A DNA stretch of 64,000 nucleotides from Molossus alvarezi (lineage: Eukaryota > Chordata > Mammalia > Chiroptera > Molossidae), in contig CM073885.1 of assembly GCA_037176705.1 (NCBI GenBank), forward strand, positions 220,360,290-220,424,289. Reading direction: 5' to 3'. Shown here piece after piece: positions 32,586-43,995 of the stretch. The notes under the pieces are model-generated. The model was not told where the DNA came from, did no database searches, and was given only the letters and a program-made list of their open reading frames with translations. Both the position numbers and the translations under genes were made by a program. Each line of letters starts with the position of its first letter. Position 1 is the first letter of the stretch.

Positions 32586-33082
32586 CAGCGGGTGTGGCTC
32601 AGTGGTTGAGCATCGACCCATGCACCAAGAGGTCGCCTGTTTGATTCCTGGTCAAGGCACATGCCCAGGTTGTGGGCCCAATCCCCAGGGGGGGGCAGGC
32701 AGGAGGCGGCCAATTGATGCTCTCTCTTATCCATCTTTCCATCTCTCTCTCTCTCCCTTCCTCTCTCTCTAAAATCAATAAAGAAAAAAATAAAATAAAA
32801 TTCTTCTTAAAAAGAAGACACGTGCCCTGGCCGGTTTGGCTCAGCGGTAGGAGCGTGGACCTGCGGTACAGAGAGACCCAGGTTCGGTTCCCGCTAAGGG
32901 CACATACCTCGGTTGCAGTTAGTCCCCGGCCCTGGTTGGTCGTGCGGGTGGCAGCCACTCGATGTGTCCCTTCACATCGATGTTTCTCTCTCTCTCTTCC
33001 TCTCTCTCCCTCCTGCTCTATCTGAACAAAAAATGGAAAAATGTCCTCGGGTGAGGATTAAAAAAAAAAAAAAAGAAGACAC
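32586..33082 (+). mobile_element. Ves SINE (B type), with A-type Ves in its tail
   Basis: Head 'cagcgggtgtggctcagtggttgagcatcgaccc', then 'cagggg'-type body, CT tract and 'aaaatcaataaag' tail. Its TSD gtgttagtg lies at 32577-32585 and, beyond the nested Ves, at 33083-33091. Confidence 0.9.
32825..33071 (+). mobile_element. Ves SINE (young A type), nested
   Basis: Full-length CpG-rich copy ending 'gtcctcgggtgaggatt' plus A-run, inserted in the tail of the B-type copy. 14-bp TSD aaagaagacacgtg at 32811-32824 and 33072-33085. The nesting proves A-type activity after this B-type insertion. Confidence 0.95.
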
Positions 33083-33175
33083 GTGTTAGTGAGAATGTGG
33101 AGAAACTAGAGCCTTCATATCCTGCTAGTGGGAATGTGAAATGGTGAACCAGCTTCAGAAAAGTCTAGGTAACCT

Positions 33176-33960
33176 ATTATGGCCAATTTTTGTGTGTGTT
33201 ACTCATACTTGGTCACGTGAGTCTAGCTGGGGGCACGTTTAGATTTTTCTTCACATTATTCAGCTCTTTCCCACTCTTCTTAGTGTTCCCGTCGGATCAA
33301 AGATGGACCAAGAGAGGGAACTAAAACCGTCTCCTGTCGTTCTTCCTGATCACTGCTGCGTAAAGTTATATGGAAACTACTGTCATTGTAACTTGTAACT
33401 CTCTTCCTTACAAATTGATCTCTGGCTCATTTAAGACTCACGTTCAGTCTTGTCCAACATTAATAATGTGACTCCAGGTTTCTTTTGTTAGCATTCACCT
33501 TTTTATCCTTTTGCCCATCCTTTTAGTTATTGTGAAGAAGGAAAACTATACAAACATAATTAAATTATTTTCACATAAATGGGATCATAAATGGGGAAGA
33601 GTGGGGGGGGGAGTATAGAAGGAATCATATAATAAAGCTAACTTTTCGTCTCCCCAAATAGAAAATCAATAGCTAGCACCTACATCAGAAAAAAAAAAAA
33701 AATCAAGAAAAAGCCATATAGGCATGTTATTAAAAATCTGGTTGCAAATATAAGAAGAAAGAGTTAAGAGTTGAGCGATTGCCTGGGGGTTGGGAATGGG
33801 GTAGAATGGGACGCAGGAGAAGGTACCATCTGTGCCAAGCTGTTTTAGGAAACTGTACTCTTCCTGCCTTTCCCTGCCCTCTGGACTCACCTGTTAAGAT
33901 TATTGGTAGTATTTACAGGTGCCATCAATTAAGAACTACTGCACAGAGCTACACATTATG
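33176..33960. other. Unassigned, no gene seen
   Basis: No repeat or gene recognised. G homopolymer at 33604-33611 and A-run at 33690-33702. Confidence 0.35.
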
Positions 33961-33964
33961 TGTA

Positions 33965-34145
33965 TCCCAAGTGGGGGTGAAGCCAGGACCTGGGAAAGGC
34001 CTGTGGTTTTAGGTCCCAGAGTCAAAACAGCAGTGGACACCCTAAAAAGATCCAGATAAAGCATTTGATAAAATTCAACATTCATTCATACTTTTAAACA
34101 AAATCTTAGAACACTAAAAATAAAAGAAAATTTCTTTAAATCTTC
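33965..34145 (+). repeat. L1-containing duplicated segment, copy 1
   Basis: Ends in an L1 ORF2 piece ('gataaagcatttgataaaattcaacattc'), but its first ~70 bp ('ctgggaaaggcctgtgg...gagtcaaaacagcagtggac') is not recognisable L1. The whole block is repeated in diverged form at about 35080-35245. Confidence 0.65.
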
Positions 34146-34149
34146 TTTA

Positions 34150-34300
34150 ATATTTTTGAGAACCTTATTATGGTGGGAACTATTATTATTGCCATTTCTC
34201 AGATAAGGAATCTTAAGTTTACAGGGCTGGTAGGTGACAACACTCTGCCCAGCTCCGTGACTTGAGGTCTTTCTACTCTCAGGTTCACCTTAAATCAAAG
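34150..34300 (-). repeat. MIR fossil
   Basis: Reverse MIR: 'gggaactattattattgccatttctcagataagg', 'acagggctggtaggtgacaac', with decayed ends. Confidence 0.6.
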
Positions 34301-35070
34301 GGACCCAGGTACCAAAGTAGTCCTTAGAATGAAAACTGTTATACTCTGTCCACAAAAGTTAGAGTTGTTGTCATTCTCTCATATCCACAAGAGGGCACTG
34401 GGCTCATTTAAATTCAAGTCTAATGTTCAATATTGAATTGTGTAGCATGAAACTGAGTAAATATTAGTAAAATTGGAGCTCCATAAGTACACATTCTACA
34501 GGGTCTATGTGCAACTTAGGTCAAAATGGACCAACTCTGTACCTCTCATAATAAAATCCCATTGCTGATAGTCTTCATATACTTCCTACACCAACTTCCT
34601 ACAGGGACACTCAGGCCACATTGAGGACAGACTGCACAACCAACTGGTTGACACCTCCCCATACAGTGGTGTTTCATGGACGCTAGTTCCCTGATTTCCA
34701 ATGAGGAGAGAGTGATGAGGAAGAGATTCTTCTAGGGGGTACGTATTAGACTTAGGGTGTGGGGGAATACTGGGTGTGAAATTTGAAAAGAAAAACCTGA
34801 ATTGCTATTAAATGTTATATTTGGAAATTGCTTACTGTCTACAATATAAATATTAAACAAAGATGTGCAGTTTTATAATGTTTATCAAAAGGAAGCAGGA
34901 ATTTTAAAAACTGAGAAGTCTGGTTCTATCTTATTTAAGTCTGTGGTTGACTGCACAAAATATTTTGTATTACAGGTCATCAAAATCTCTCACATTTATT
35001 TCCTCGTTTCCATGTTTACTGCCATTTCCCTGGTTCAAGTCCTTGTTTGTCTGGTTTCTTTCACGGAGTT
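34301..35070. other. Unassigned, no gene seen
   Basis: AT-rich, nothing recognised. 'atccacaagagggcactg' near 34383 resembles single-copy sequence with a CTCF-like GAGGGC core, too short to call. Confidence 0.35.
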
Positions 35071-35079
35071 TTGTAAAAG

Positions 35080-36870
35080 TTGGGGTAGATCCAAGCCCAG
35101 GGAAAGTACTGGGTTCTAGCGCTGAGTCAAAACAGAAGTGGACATCTTAGGAGATGCAGAAAAAACATTTGATAAAAGTCAGCATCCTCTTGGTTTTAGA
35201 CAAAATCATAAGCAACTAGGAATAAAAAAGTACTTCCTTAAACAAATAAAGGATTTAAAAAAAGACTTGTATAAATATTATACTTTATTAAATTTACAAC
35301 ATCACTAGATAGAGTCAATATACAAAAATCAGTTATATGTCTAAACATTAGTAACAAACAAGTAAAAAACAAATTAAAAAATAATACTATTTAGTATAGC
35401 AAATTAAATACCTAGGAATAAATCTAAAAAAATATGTATAAGATCTCTACACTGATTACTACAAAATATTACTGGGTAAAATTAAATAAGTCCTAAATAA
35501 ATGAAAAGATCTACCATGTTCATGGATTGAAAGACTCAAAAATATTAAGATGTTAATTTTTTCATGAATTGATATATAGATTCATCATAATCTTAGTCTA
35601 AGTTTAAGCATATTTTTTGTGTAAATTGACAAGGTGATTCTAAAATCCATATGAAGCCCTGGCCAGTTTGGCTCAGCGGTTAGAGCGTCAGCCTGCGGTT
35701 CACAGAGACCCAGGTTCGGTTCCCGCTAAGGGTATGTACCTCGGCTGCAGTTTGTCCCCAACCCTGGCTGGGTCATGCGGGTGGCGGCCACTCGATTGTC
35801 CCTTTCACGTCAATGTTTCTCTCTCTCTCTCTCTCCCTCCTGCTCTATCTGAATAAAATGGAAAAATGTCCTCGGGTGAAGATTAAAAATAAGAAGAAGA
35901 AATAAAATCCACATGAAACTGCAAAAAGGATCAAGAATAGCTGAAGCAATCTTGAAAAAGAACAAAGTTGGAAGACTTTCACTTCCAGATGTCAAGACTC
36001 ATTATAAAGTTATAACAATCAAGATTGTGCAATATTGCCACAAGGAAGTCGACTGATGGAATTAAATAGAGTCCAAAAATAAAACCACACATATACGGTC
36101 ACCTAATTTATGAAAAGGGTAACATTGTGGTGAACTAGGGGAAAATGTTCTGGGTTCACTCTATAGCCACATGAGAAAAAAAGTATCAGGATTCTAATCT
36201 CACATCACACACAAAAATCAATTCCAGCTAAATTGCAGATCCAAATATAAAAGACAAAACCATAAAGCACTTAGAAGAAAGCATGGGGGAACATTCTATG
36301 ATATTGGAGTAGCAAATATATCTTCAAAAGAACTATAAAAAGTAGTAAACATAAAGAATAAAAATTTATCAATTAGAATATATTAAAATTAAGAACATTT
36401 GCTTATTAAAAGATATTGTTAAGAGAATTAAAAAGTAAGCCTCAGGGTGAGACAAGATATTTGCAATACATATCTTTGACAAAAGTCTTGTACCCATAAT
36501 ATATACATAATTTTCACAAATCAGTAAGAAAAAGACTGGCAACCTGATTTTAATATGGTCAAAAGACTTGGATACTTTGCCAAAGATATTCATATGACCA
36601 ATAAACACAAAAAAAGGTGTTCAACTGTCATAGTTATCAGAGAAATGCCAAGTTAAAACCACAATGAGATACTACATACCCACTGGAATGGCTAAAGTGG
36701 AAAAGGCAGAGAATACTAAGAGCTGACGAAGCAACTGGAACTCTCATACACTGCTACTGCAGATATAAATGGGTATAAGTACTTTGGAAACCTATTTGGC
36801 AGTACCTATTAAAGCTGAACATATGATTATCTTATGACCCCAAAATTCTACTCTTCACAAAGATAGGGAC
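35080..36870 (+). repeat. Old L1 ORF2 segment and duplicated block copy 2
   Basis: 35080-35245 is the second copy of the 33965-34145 block. The L1 then continues, with an internal deletion, through 'caatatacaaaaatcagttatatgtctaaac', 'acctaggaataaat', 'catgttcatggattgaaagactc', 'cttgaaaaagaacaaagttggaag', 'gagaaatgccaagttaaaaccacaatgagatac'. Heavily mutated. Interrupted by a Ves at 35656-35903. Confidence 0.88.
35656..35903 (+). mobile_element. Ves SINE (A type)
   Basis: Full-length copy inserted in old L1, ending 'gtcctcgggtgaagatt' plus A-rich tail. TSD aaaatccatatgaa at 35642-35655 and aaaatccacatgaa at 35904-35917 (one mismatch). Confidence 0.95.
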
Positions 36871-36874
36871 AGAG

Positions 36875-37190
36875 GTAAAGGAACCAATAAGAGATAGTAA
36901 AGCACCCTGGGGTCTGCGGTCGCTGGAGAGGGAATGGTTCTGAAACATAGTGAAGCCTGTAGCTGCAGCAGCAGCCGGCCTATAGGGCCTATGGCTTTCC
37001 ATAGAGGAATGCAACCCAGGCAAACCTGAGGCCCACTCGCCAATTTTCTTCTGTTATTTCAGCTGGAAACCAGAGGGCAAGGGGGCCGGCTGACAGCATC
37101 CATATGGCGCAGCCTCTTGGGGCCCAGAGCAGCGTGAAGGGCAGAGCATGGATCTGGAGAACAGAAGGAGAAAATCGAGCACACTAATGT
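36875..37190. repeat. Unclassified old dispersed-looking sequence
   Basis: 'aaccagagggcaagggggccggctgacagcatccatatgg', '...gcctcttggggcccagagcagcgtgaagg' has the look of a common mammalian repeat flank but I cannot name it. No exon. Confidence 0.3.
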
Positions 37191-37194
37191 CAAA

Positions 37195-37425
37195 CCCGGA
37201 GCATGGCCTCTAGAGTTAGATGACCTGGGTCCAAGTTCGGCTCTGCCACATACCAGCTGTGAGGCCTTTAAGGCAATACATTTAACCTCTGTATACCTGT
37301 TTTTTCATCTGTAAAATGGAGATAATGATATTCTCTTTCATAGAGTTGTATAATAAGCAAAAGAACGATACATGAGAAGTATTTATCATGTAACAAGTGT
37401 TCCATAAGTGGTAATTACTAGTATT
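37195..37425 (+). repeat. MIR, well preserved
   Basis: Plus-strand MIR: 'ctagagttagatgacctgggtccaagttcggctctgccac', 'tttaacctctgtatacctg', 'ttcatctgtaaaatggagataatgat', ending near 'gtgttccataagtggtaattac'. Confidence 0.88.
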
Positions 37426-37539
37426 ATTTTAAGCCTTCCCTTTTACATAATCTATGCTCATTTAAACAGAGAAGTTTATTAAATCTAACTATATCCTGTA
37501 TTGTGCCTCTGCTTAAGACAGGAATGTTCCCTAATCTCT

Positions 37540-37800
37540 TTTCCAAGAAGCCTCTCAACTGTGACTTTCTCCAAGGAGACTTCCCCAAGCCCCTCAGCCA
37601 GAAGGAGCTTCTTCTGTTCATCCACAGGTCTGTGTCCACCCCTCCCTAGTGGCACATGCTACAGTCCTCACGGAAATACAGCCCCGTGTCCACAAGTCTG
37701 TTTTCACTCCTTCAAAGCAGGAACCATATCTCATTTTTATTTATTTTTGAGCTAACTATAGTGCCTAACACTAGACTTCATATACAAATGTTTGTTTGCT
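37540..37800 (+). repeat. L2 3' end fossil
   Basis: 'aaggagacttccccaagcccc', 'caaagcaggaaccatatctcatttttatttatttttg', 'gtgcctaacactagac' follow the L2 3' order. Overlapping open frames are not coding. Confidence 0.65.
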
Positions 37801-37949
37801 ACCTTGGATTATATTGGAATCTTAGTGTAGTGAGTATTGCTTGAAACACATTCATCATTGGCTGTAATTTTAAAATCCTGTCATTTAAACTGAGCACTTG
37901 TTGAGATGGGTTTTTTTTGTATCATCACTGGCAGCAAAAGGGAAGTAAT

Positions 37950-38150
37950 TGTAATGACTAGTTATGGAGCATCTACTCTGTGCCAGGACTTGACACATTA
38001 GGGCCAGCCTACAAGGTAGGGACAGAGAGGGAAGTAAGGCTCAAAGGGAAAATGTAATCTGCAGCTGGTGAGTGGCAGAGCTATGCCCCCACTCAAACCT
38101 CCACAAAGCGTATGCTATTTCTATGATGCCACATGGCTTCCTACCACCAG
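37950..38150 (-). repeat. MIR fossil
   Basis: Reverse MIR: 'agcatctactctgtgccaggac', 'agggaagtaaggctcaaaggg', 'agctggtgagtggcagagctatg'. Confidence 0.7.
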
Positions 38151-38269
38151 GATAGATGGTGTCAGGTGAGAACAGGTACTTCTGGACTTTACTTACTTTC
38201 TTCATTGTGCAACGAGGGAGGACTGGATGTTTTCTTAGTTTGCTTCCAGTTCTAAAATGTATGATTTTA

Positions 38270-38501
38270 GCCCGGCCGGTGTGGCTCAGTGGATTGAGTG
38301 TCATTCCAGGGGGCCGAGAGGTCCCTGTCTGATTCCCGGTCAGGGCACATGCCCGGGTTTCGGGCCCAGTCCCCAGCGGGAGATGTGCAGGAGGCAGCCT
38401 GTCGATGTTTCGCTCTCACATTGGTGTTTCTCTCTCGCTCGCTCTTCCTCTCTCTATAAAAAAAAGATCAATAAAAACATATTTAAAAAAATAAAAATAA
38501 T
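38270..38501 (+). mobile_element. Ves SINE (B type)
   Basis: Head 'gcccggccggtgtggctcagtggattgagtgtcattcc', 'ggtcagggcacatgcccggg', CT tract and A-rich tail. TSD aaaatgtatgatttta at 38254-38269 and aaaatgtatgacttta at 38502-38517 (one mismatch). CpGs still present, so a younger B copy. Confidence 0.95.
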
Positions 38502-38519
38502 AAAATGTATGACTTTAAA

Positions 38520-39090
38520 GAAGTAGTTTTGTCTGTTCACATCAGGTGCCTGTGCTGATTACTGCTGGGGACACCTCCTTCATAAAGTGAGTTAGAAAAT
38601 ACAGGTGTTCTCTGTTTCTATCACACAAATGCAAGAGGCCGGTTTGGTGAAACTGCCTTCTATGGGACTCAAATTTCCCCTTCTTCAGTTTCATGGATTA
38701 CAGTGAAGTCAACAAGAGTGTAATTTGTGTTTGCATAAAGCCAGAACACAAAAGGAAATATCCAGGCATTACTGAGTACTCCCATACCGAAAGAGCAAAG
38801 TTCAATTCTGTTAGCTACTCTCATTACTCAGCAAATACGCTCCACATTCACTGGAATATCCCAGCACCAAATCTCCAAAGTTCCCACTGCCTTTGGAAGA
38901 TAAGCAGAAGCCCACTTACTATTTTGCTAAACTAGAATATATTTTATGATTAAGGGGTGGAATTAAGGTAACATTAATTCAGCTGTGCAACTTACAAACT
39001 CTATATAATTAACAAAGAAAGGAAAAGTAAACCAGTCCTCCTTATATACTGCCTTTAAGAGGAAGATCTCTCCCTTCTCCTCTCCTTCTC
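38520..39090. other. Unassigned, no gene seen
   Basis: No repeat or exon recognised. The 80-codon frame at 38693-38935 has no recognisable domain. Confidence 0.35.
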
Positions 39091-39091
39091 T

Positions 39092-39092
<1 letters not shown>

Positions 39093-39141
<49 letters not shown>

Positions 39142-39162
39142 ATCTATCAGTCTATCCACCTA
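39093..39162. repeat. (CTAT)n microsatellite
   Basis: Twelve uninterrupted CTAT units (39093-39140) followed by imperfect units. Confidence 0.95.
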
Positions 39163-39454
39163 TCAATCCGAGCCTCAGTCTAGCTCAAGTACGGTATGCA
39201 TACAGCAGGGAAGGCAGTTAGGACAGGGTAGTCACCCCTGCGTGAACTCCCTGGAACCAAAAGTACAAACTCTCAATTGATAAACATGAGATAAAAACCT
39301 GCCCAAAGAAGCAGCCTATCTCTGATCATATAAATTTAGATGGTTCTGTCTCAGGACAGAGCAAAACACAAGCATGCATGACTACAGTAAAAGAACAAAC
39401 TAGAATGCATCCAAAAGGAAAGAACTAAAGACTTCAAATCACAACACTTTGCTA

Positions 39455-39461
39455 GAAAGAA

Positions 39462-39509
<48 letters not shown>

Positions 39510-39519
39510 AAAGAAAGAG

Positions 39520-39566
<47 letters not shown>

Positions 39567-39794
39567 AAAAGAGAGAAAGAAAGAGAGAAAGGAAGAAAGG
39601 AAGGAAGGAAGGAAGGAAGGAAGGAAGGAAGGAAGGAAGGAAGGAAGGAAGGAAGGAAGGAAGGAAGAAAGAAAGGAAGAAAGAAAGGAAGAAAGAGAGG
39701 AAGAAAGAGAGGAAGGAAGGAAGGAAGGAAGGAAGGAAGGAAGGAAGGAAGGAAGGAAGGAAGGAAGGAAGGAAGAGAGAAAGAAAGAAAGAAA
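39455..39794. repeat. 340-bp (GAAA)n/(GGAA)n array
   Basis: Alternating blocks: GAAA (to ~39590), pure GGAA (~39596-39665), mixed, then GGAA again (~39711-39773) and GAAA. Fully polypurine on the plus strand. It produces long but meaningless K/E/R or F/L/S-rich open frames on both strands. Confidence 0.97.
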
Positions 39795-39796
39795 AT

Positions 39797-40060
39797 CCTT
39801 TCATGGTTCTCCATCTCACTCAGAGGAAAAGGCGAAGTCCTTGAGCTGTCAAGAGTCCCAACACAATCTGGCTGCTCAGTACCCCCTCCTTACATGCTCT
39901 GCTCCTGCCGCTCAGGGCCTCTTTGCTGATCTTCTGCCATGTCAGGCGTGCCCTGCTGCAGGGCCCTTGGACTAGGAACACCCTCTGCCTCGAATATTCT
40001 TTCCTCAAACATCCCCATTGTCCACTGCCTTAGCTCCCTGTTTTTCTGTTTCATTGGTTT
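39797..40060. repeat. Old LINE-type 3' sequence
   Basis: Same family as 2521-2976: 'ggttctccatctcactcagaggaaaaggcgaagtcc', 'acaatctggctgctcagtaccccctcc', 'ctcagggcctctttgctg', 'aacaccctctgcctcg'. The microsatellite lies at its edge. Confidence 0.55.
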
Positions 40061-40309
40061 TCAATCTTTATTGTACTTTCTTTCTGCTTACCTTGAGGTA
40101 ATTATTTTTAAGTCATTTAATGTAGGCATTATTTGTTCTTAAGCAATACATTACTAAAACAAAAAGGGAAACAGTTTCTCTACAAATAAGCTCCATTAGG
40201 ATGTTCCAGGAGAAGTTTTAGCTAGCTCAGATATACTGCTGGGGTTAAGAACTGTTGAGGTGTTTGGCTGCTATACTGTGAAATCAGAAATCATACAATG
40301 TTGAAGTGA

Positions 40310-40560
40310 GTAAAAACGTATTTTGCTCAGAGAGAGGAAGTGACTTTTCCAAGATCACACAGCTAATTAGAAACAGATCTAGGAATAGAAATGGACCTTC
40401 CCTAACTCTCAGTTCACTATACACTCATGTATTTGTTCCACAGAGGTTTACTGAGCACTCTGTTTATGTAAGGCACTGTGCCAGGAGCTAAGGATACAGA
40501 GATGGTCCTTGACATTACAGAGCTCAATTCTATCGGGTGAGACAGACCTAAAGTAATGAA
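40310..40560 (-). repeat. MIR plus MIR/L2-class fossil
   Basis: 40310-40400: 'gagagaggaagtgacttttccaagatcacacagctaatt' (reverse MIR). 40425-40560: 'gaggtttactgagcactctg...aggcactgtgccaggagctaaggatacagagatgg', the same class of signature as at 4755 and 7175. Confidence 0.7.
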
Positions 40561-41790
40561 TTACTTATGCTTTGTTTGTATAATTACAACTGTGGTAAGA
40601 GTCACATAAGGAAATTGGGGGCTGTGGGAGTATATAATAAGGGGTGGGGGATTCTGAAATAGTCTGGAGAGAACAGAAAGAGACAGTGAAACTAAAAATG
40701 ACCAGTAAGAATGAACTGAATGAAGAAGAGAATAAGGAACACTCCAGGCAGAAGTTAAGGCATGTGTCCTTTCCACGCCTCAGCGGTCTCTCCTACAATG
40801 CCATGGCATTCCTTATTCCTCAACGCCTGGGGCAGCAAATAATCAGGAGATAAGAACAGTGAGTGGAAATACATAGAAGAGAGAGAGAGATCAAATAAGA
40901 GTGGAGATCTCCTGACTGAGAGATTTGATAGGACAGTCAACTAGTCCAAGAGAACCTAGGTGACACCATGAAAACTGAGAGATGGGTATTATTTAAGCTG
41001 TTCACAAATGGTTCAGGTTATACACCACCAAGAAAGAGGGTCTCACTAGGAAATCCAGTGCCCCCAATCATTTGTCTGTGCCAGTGCCTTTAGGGACATA
41101 ACCGCACAAAGTCTCAGATACAAGAAGTGATGGCATCTGAGGTAAGAGCTGCATGTTCCATGTGAATTTCCCAGGTCACCTCCACTCCTCAATGCTGACA
41201 ATGTTGGTGAGGACGGCCCATCCGACTCCCTAATGCTGCAGTGCTTGGACCCAGAAACCTCCCCTCCACTTGATTCAGACACGATGCCACGGCATGTCCT
41301 AGCCCTGTCATTAGGCAGAAATGCCCTCACCCTCAAATCTTAAATTCCTACATTCCAAACTCTGAACACAACCTTCCAGCCTCCCAATCCTGCTAAGTGT
41401 TCTGTATTGTGCTCATCACACATATTCTTCAATCTTAACAATATCTTTGGTCCATTGACACCATCATCTCCCAAACTATTTGTTTCTTCCTGTCTTCAAA
41501 TCCTTTCTTATGTGCTTGGTCCCTTGTCTTCCTGTGGCATCCATCTGTCAGCACTATATAACCTTGTGCCATCTATTTGTTTTTATATCTAGGCTGAAGA
41601 AAGTGATACCACAGTACAGATTGGTGCCACAAAAATACGTTCTCACCTAAGTTGACAATCATCAATCACTGCTCCTATTCCTCACGTCAGCCACATGCTC
41701 CCCACATCTGATGTTCACCAGTCTTCTCAACCACCTTGTCTACTGTCTTCCTCCTAAGAGAAATAGGAGCCCATGGCACCAGAACCACAT
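40561..41790. other. Unassigned, no gene seen
   Basis: 1.2 kb without confidently recognised repeats. Frames at 40561-41336 show no family resemblance. Confidence 0.4.
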
Positions 41791-41799
41791 CAACTTCCT

Positions 41800-42420
41800 G
41801 CTCCTCTGCCATCAGATGGGTTTCTTAGGAGTAGAGCAAGAGACAGGGTTTCACGTGCAAGGGATTTACTGAGCGGTGTTCTACGAAGAAACCTGTAAGG
41901 AGGTCAGGGAGGAGGATGCACAGGCATTTAAATGTGGTTCCTGCCCTGGCCAGTTTGGCTCAGCAGGTAGAGCATCTGCCTGTGGACCTGAGGGACCCGG
42001 GTTGGGTTCCCGCGAAGGGCACGTACCTCGGTTGAAGTTTGTCCCCGGCCCCCTTGGGGTTGTGAGGGTGGAGGCCAGTCGATGTGTCTCTCTCACATGG
42101 ATGTTTCTCTCTTATTCCCTCTCTCCCTCCCTCTCTATCTAAAGATAAATGCAAAAAATGTCCTCAGGTGAGGATTAAAAACAAACAAACAAAAAAGATG
42201 TGGTTCCAGCTGAAGTCGGTTCTCAGTTTGATCCCACGGGACCTCTGGAGCATGAATAGCACCCCAGAGTCATCCACTTTGAGGCAAGAAGGCCAGATTT
42301 TTGGACTCTCTTATCAATCAGTCATTGGCTACAGGCCATCCCTAGGGAATGACCTTTCAGCAGAGAGCAACTGTCCATGAGAGAATTCAGCCAGGAGCCT
42401 GACTGCCAATACTCAGAGCA
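41800..42420. repeat. Unclassified old repeat split by Ves
   Basis: 'cacgtgcaagggatttactgagcggtgttc' before, and 'agctgaagtcggttctcagtttgatccc...gctacaggccatccc' after the Ves, look like parts of one old dispersed mammalian repeat. Family not named. Confidence 0.35.
41942..42197 (+). mobile_element. Ves SINE (A type)
   Basis: Full-length copy with head 'gccctggccagtttggctcagcaggtagagcatctgcc', tail box 'tgtcctcaggtgaggatt' and (AAAC)n A-rich tail. TSD atgtggttcc at 41932-41941 and 42198-42207. Confidence 0.94.
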
Positions 42421-43990
42421 GCTCAGGGTTGGGGACACCAGTCCAATCCAGGGGACCTGAGCATGGCACCAACAGCAATTCTTGCCACCCCCAAGCCCAC
42501 AGCCTTACCTACATCTATAGTCTTCCTCTCATTGCTGAACTCCTCAGCATTGTACCCCGCCCAACAGCCCCTAACCTAGGGTGCACTGTCACCTCATCAC
42601 TCATCACACTGTCGTTAAATCATCGTTAACTTTCTTTAGAAGCTCCCAGCTGATGCGGGCCATTTATTCATCACAGTATCCCTGGTGCCTACCACATAAA
42701 ACAAGCTTCTGAATGAACGTTTGGGGCTCATTAGTGGCTTATTAGCAGGAATTTCAAGCCAGGTAGGTAAGAGATTTTTTTTTTTTTAAAAGAAGAGCCT
42801 TCCCCTTTGAATCAGATTGAATAGATGACAAGCGTAGGTAGAACCCTCAGAACTGGCCACAACCAGTGATCTTCATTTGCCAAATTCTATGCCTGGCATG
42901 CTGGGTGCCAAAGGCAACAGCACAAGGACCACTGAGAGCACCACCCAGAGGGCACCCCAGACAGCCACTCCTGCTACTCAGTCTCAGAAAAGTTACTAAA
43001 CAGCCAGTCTGTGGCTTGCTCTCAAGTCACCAATATTTTGGTGGTGGGAGGTGGGGACACCCCTTTATCATTAGACACCTACCTCAGCCATATCTTGTAT
43101 CACATGTGTGTCAGTATCAGCATGTTCTGTCTTTTTCCTGTCCATTCTCTTGCTACTTTTAACATAAGGGCCTTGTGCCCTGAAATGCTTACCATCTGGG
43201 AGAGGTCTCCTCCACACCTCCAGCTCAGCAGTCTCTTCCTTAATGGGAAAGCTCGGTTGCCCAACCCAGAGGCGTTAAGTGATCGTGTTTGATGAAAGTA
43301 GTACACGGCGTTGCTTCTGCCTCTGAAACGCTACAGACAGCGAGCCACATGCCAGGCTTTCAAAAACCCGCCTGCAGTTTGGTCCCTGTCTTTGCTATAG
43401 AGACTCATGCTTTTTATCTCCTTAAAAACATGCGATATGGGTAAAGGATGTATAAATAACTGAATGGCGAGCATAAATAAAACCTTAAAAGGGCTAGAAG
43501 TTTAGAAAAGAATTTGAGAAATTTGGCAATCATTTTTCTATTGAGAAATAGTTAATCCAGAGGTGGGAATCAATCTAGGGCACACACCAGCAGAAATCCA
43601 TTGAATTTGGGAGGGGCAATGAGCATGAAAAGTGAGAAAGATAAACAACCCACTCATTTCAAAATTCAGAACAAGGGCCGTAAAACGGATGTCATAAATA
43701 CAGTCTACAGTATTTTCATTTTATGTTCAAGCCAATTAAGAGTGAAAAGGAATAGGGAGTAGAAGAGATTGTCAGGGGTAAGTGAAGAAGAAAGATGAGG
43801 GAGGCTCTCTTCTCATCAGGCTCTGATCTAGACCTCGGTTTTTTCACTCCCCTCACCTTTGGTGGAACCCACGAGCCCCCAGCTGGGTCTAAGTTCAATC
43901 GAATGTAGAGAACCCTCCAGCAGCTCTTACTTCACCCTTTCTCCAGCAACTCAGGCTGATGCCATTATTATCGGTTACTCCCTTAGAATC
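42421..43990. other. Unassigned, no gene seen
   Basis: No coding or RNA gene recognised. An L2-like end may lie near 42640-42720 ('tcacagtatccctggtgcctaccacata'). Frames at 42866-43306 overlap on both strands without domain resemblance. Confidence 0.4.
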
Positions 43991-43995
43991 AGCAT

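Larger units (their letters stand above)
31489..33175 (+). repeat. Old L1 ORF2 3' segment, multiply interrupted
   Basis: Plus-strand L1M sequence: 'catgttcatggattggaac', 'gcaattcctattaaaattcc', 'tatggtcaattgattttgac', 'cacctcataccagatccaa', 'aaatggccaacaaacacatg', then after the SINE nest 'gtgagaatgtggagaaactagagcc'. Stops are frequent. Interrupted by a mariner MITE (32236-32360) and by two Ves (32586-33082). Confidence 0.9.

Noticed and set aside
39093..39162. CRISPR-like regular repeat
   Set aside because: A tetranucleotide microsatellite without spacers, in a mammalian genome.
39439..39844. Open frames of 120-131 codons on both strands
   Set aside because: They are direct translations of the GAAA/GGAA array (K/E/R repeats, or F/L/S repeats).
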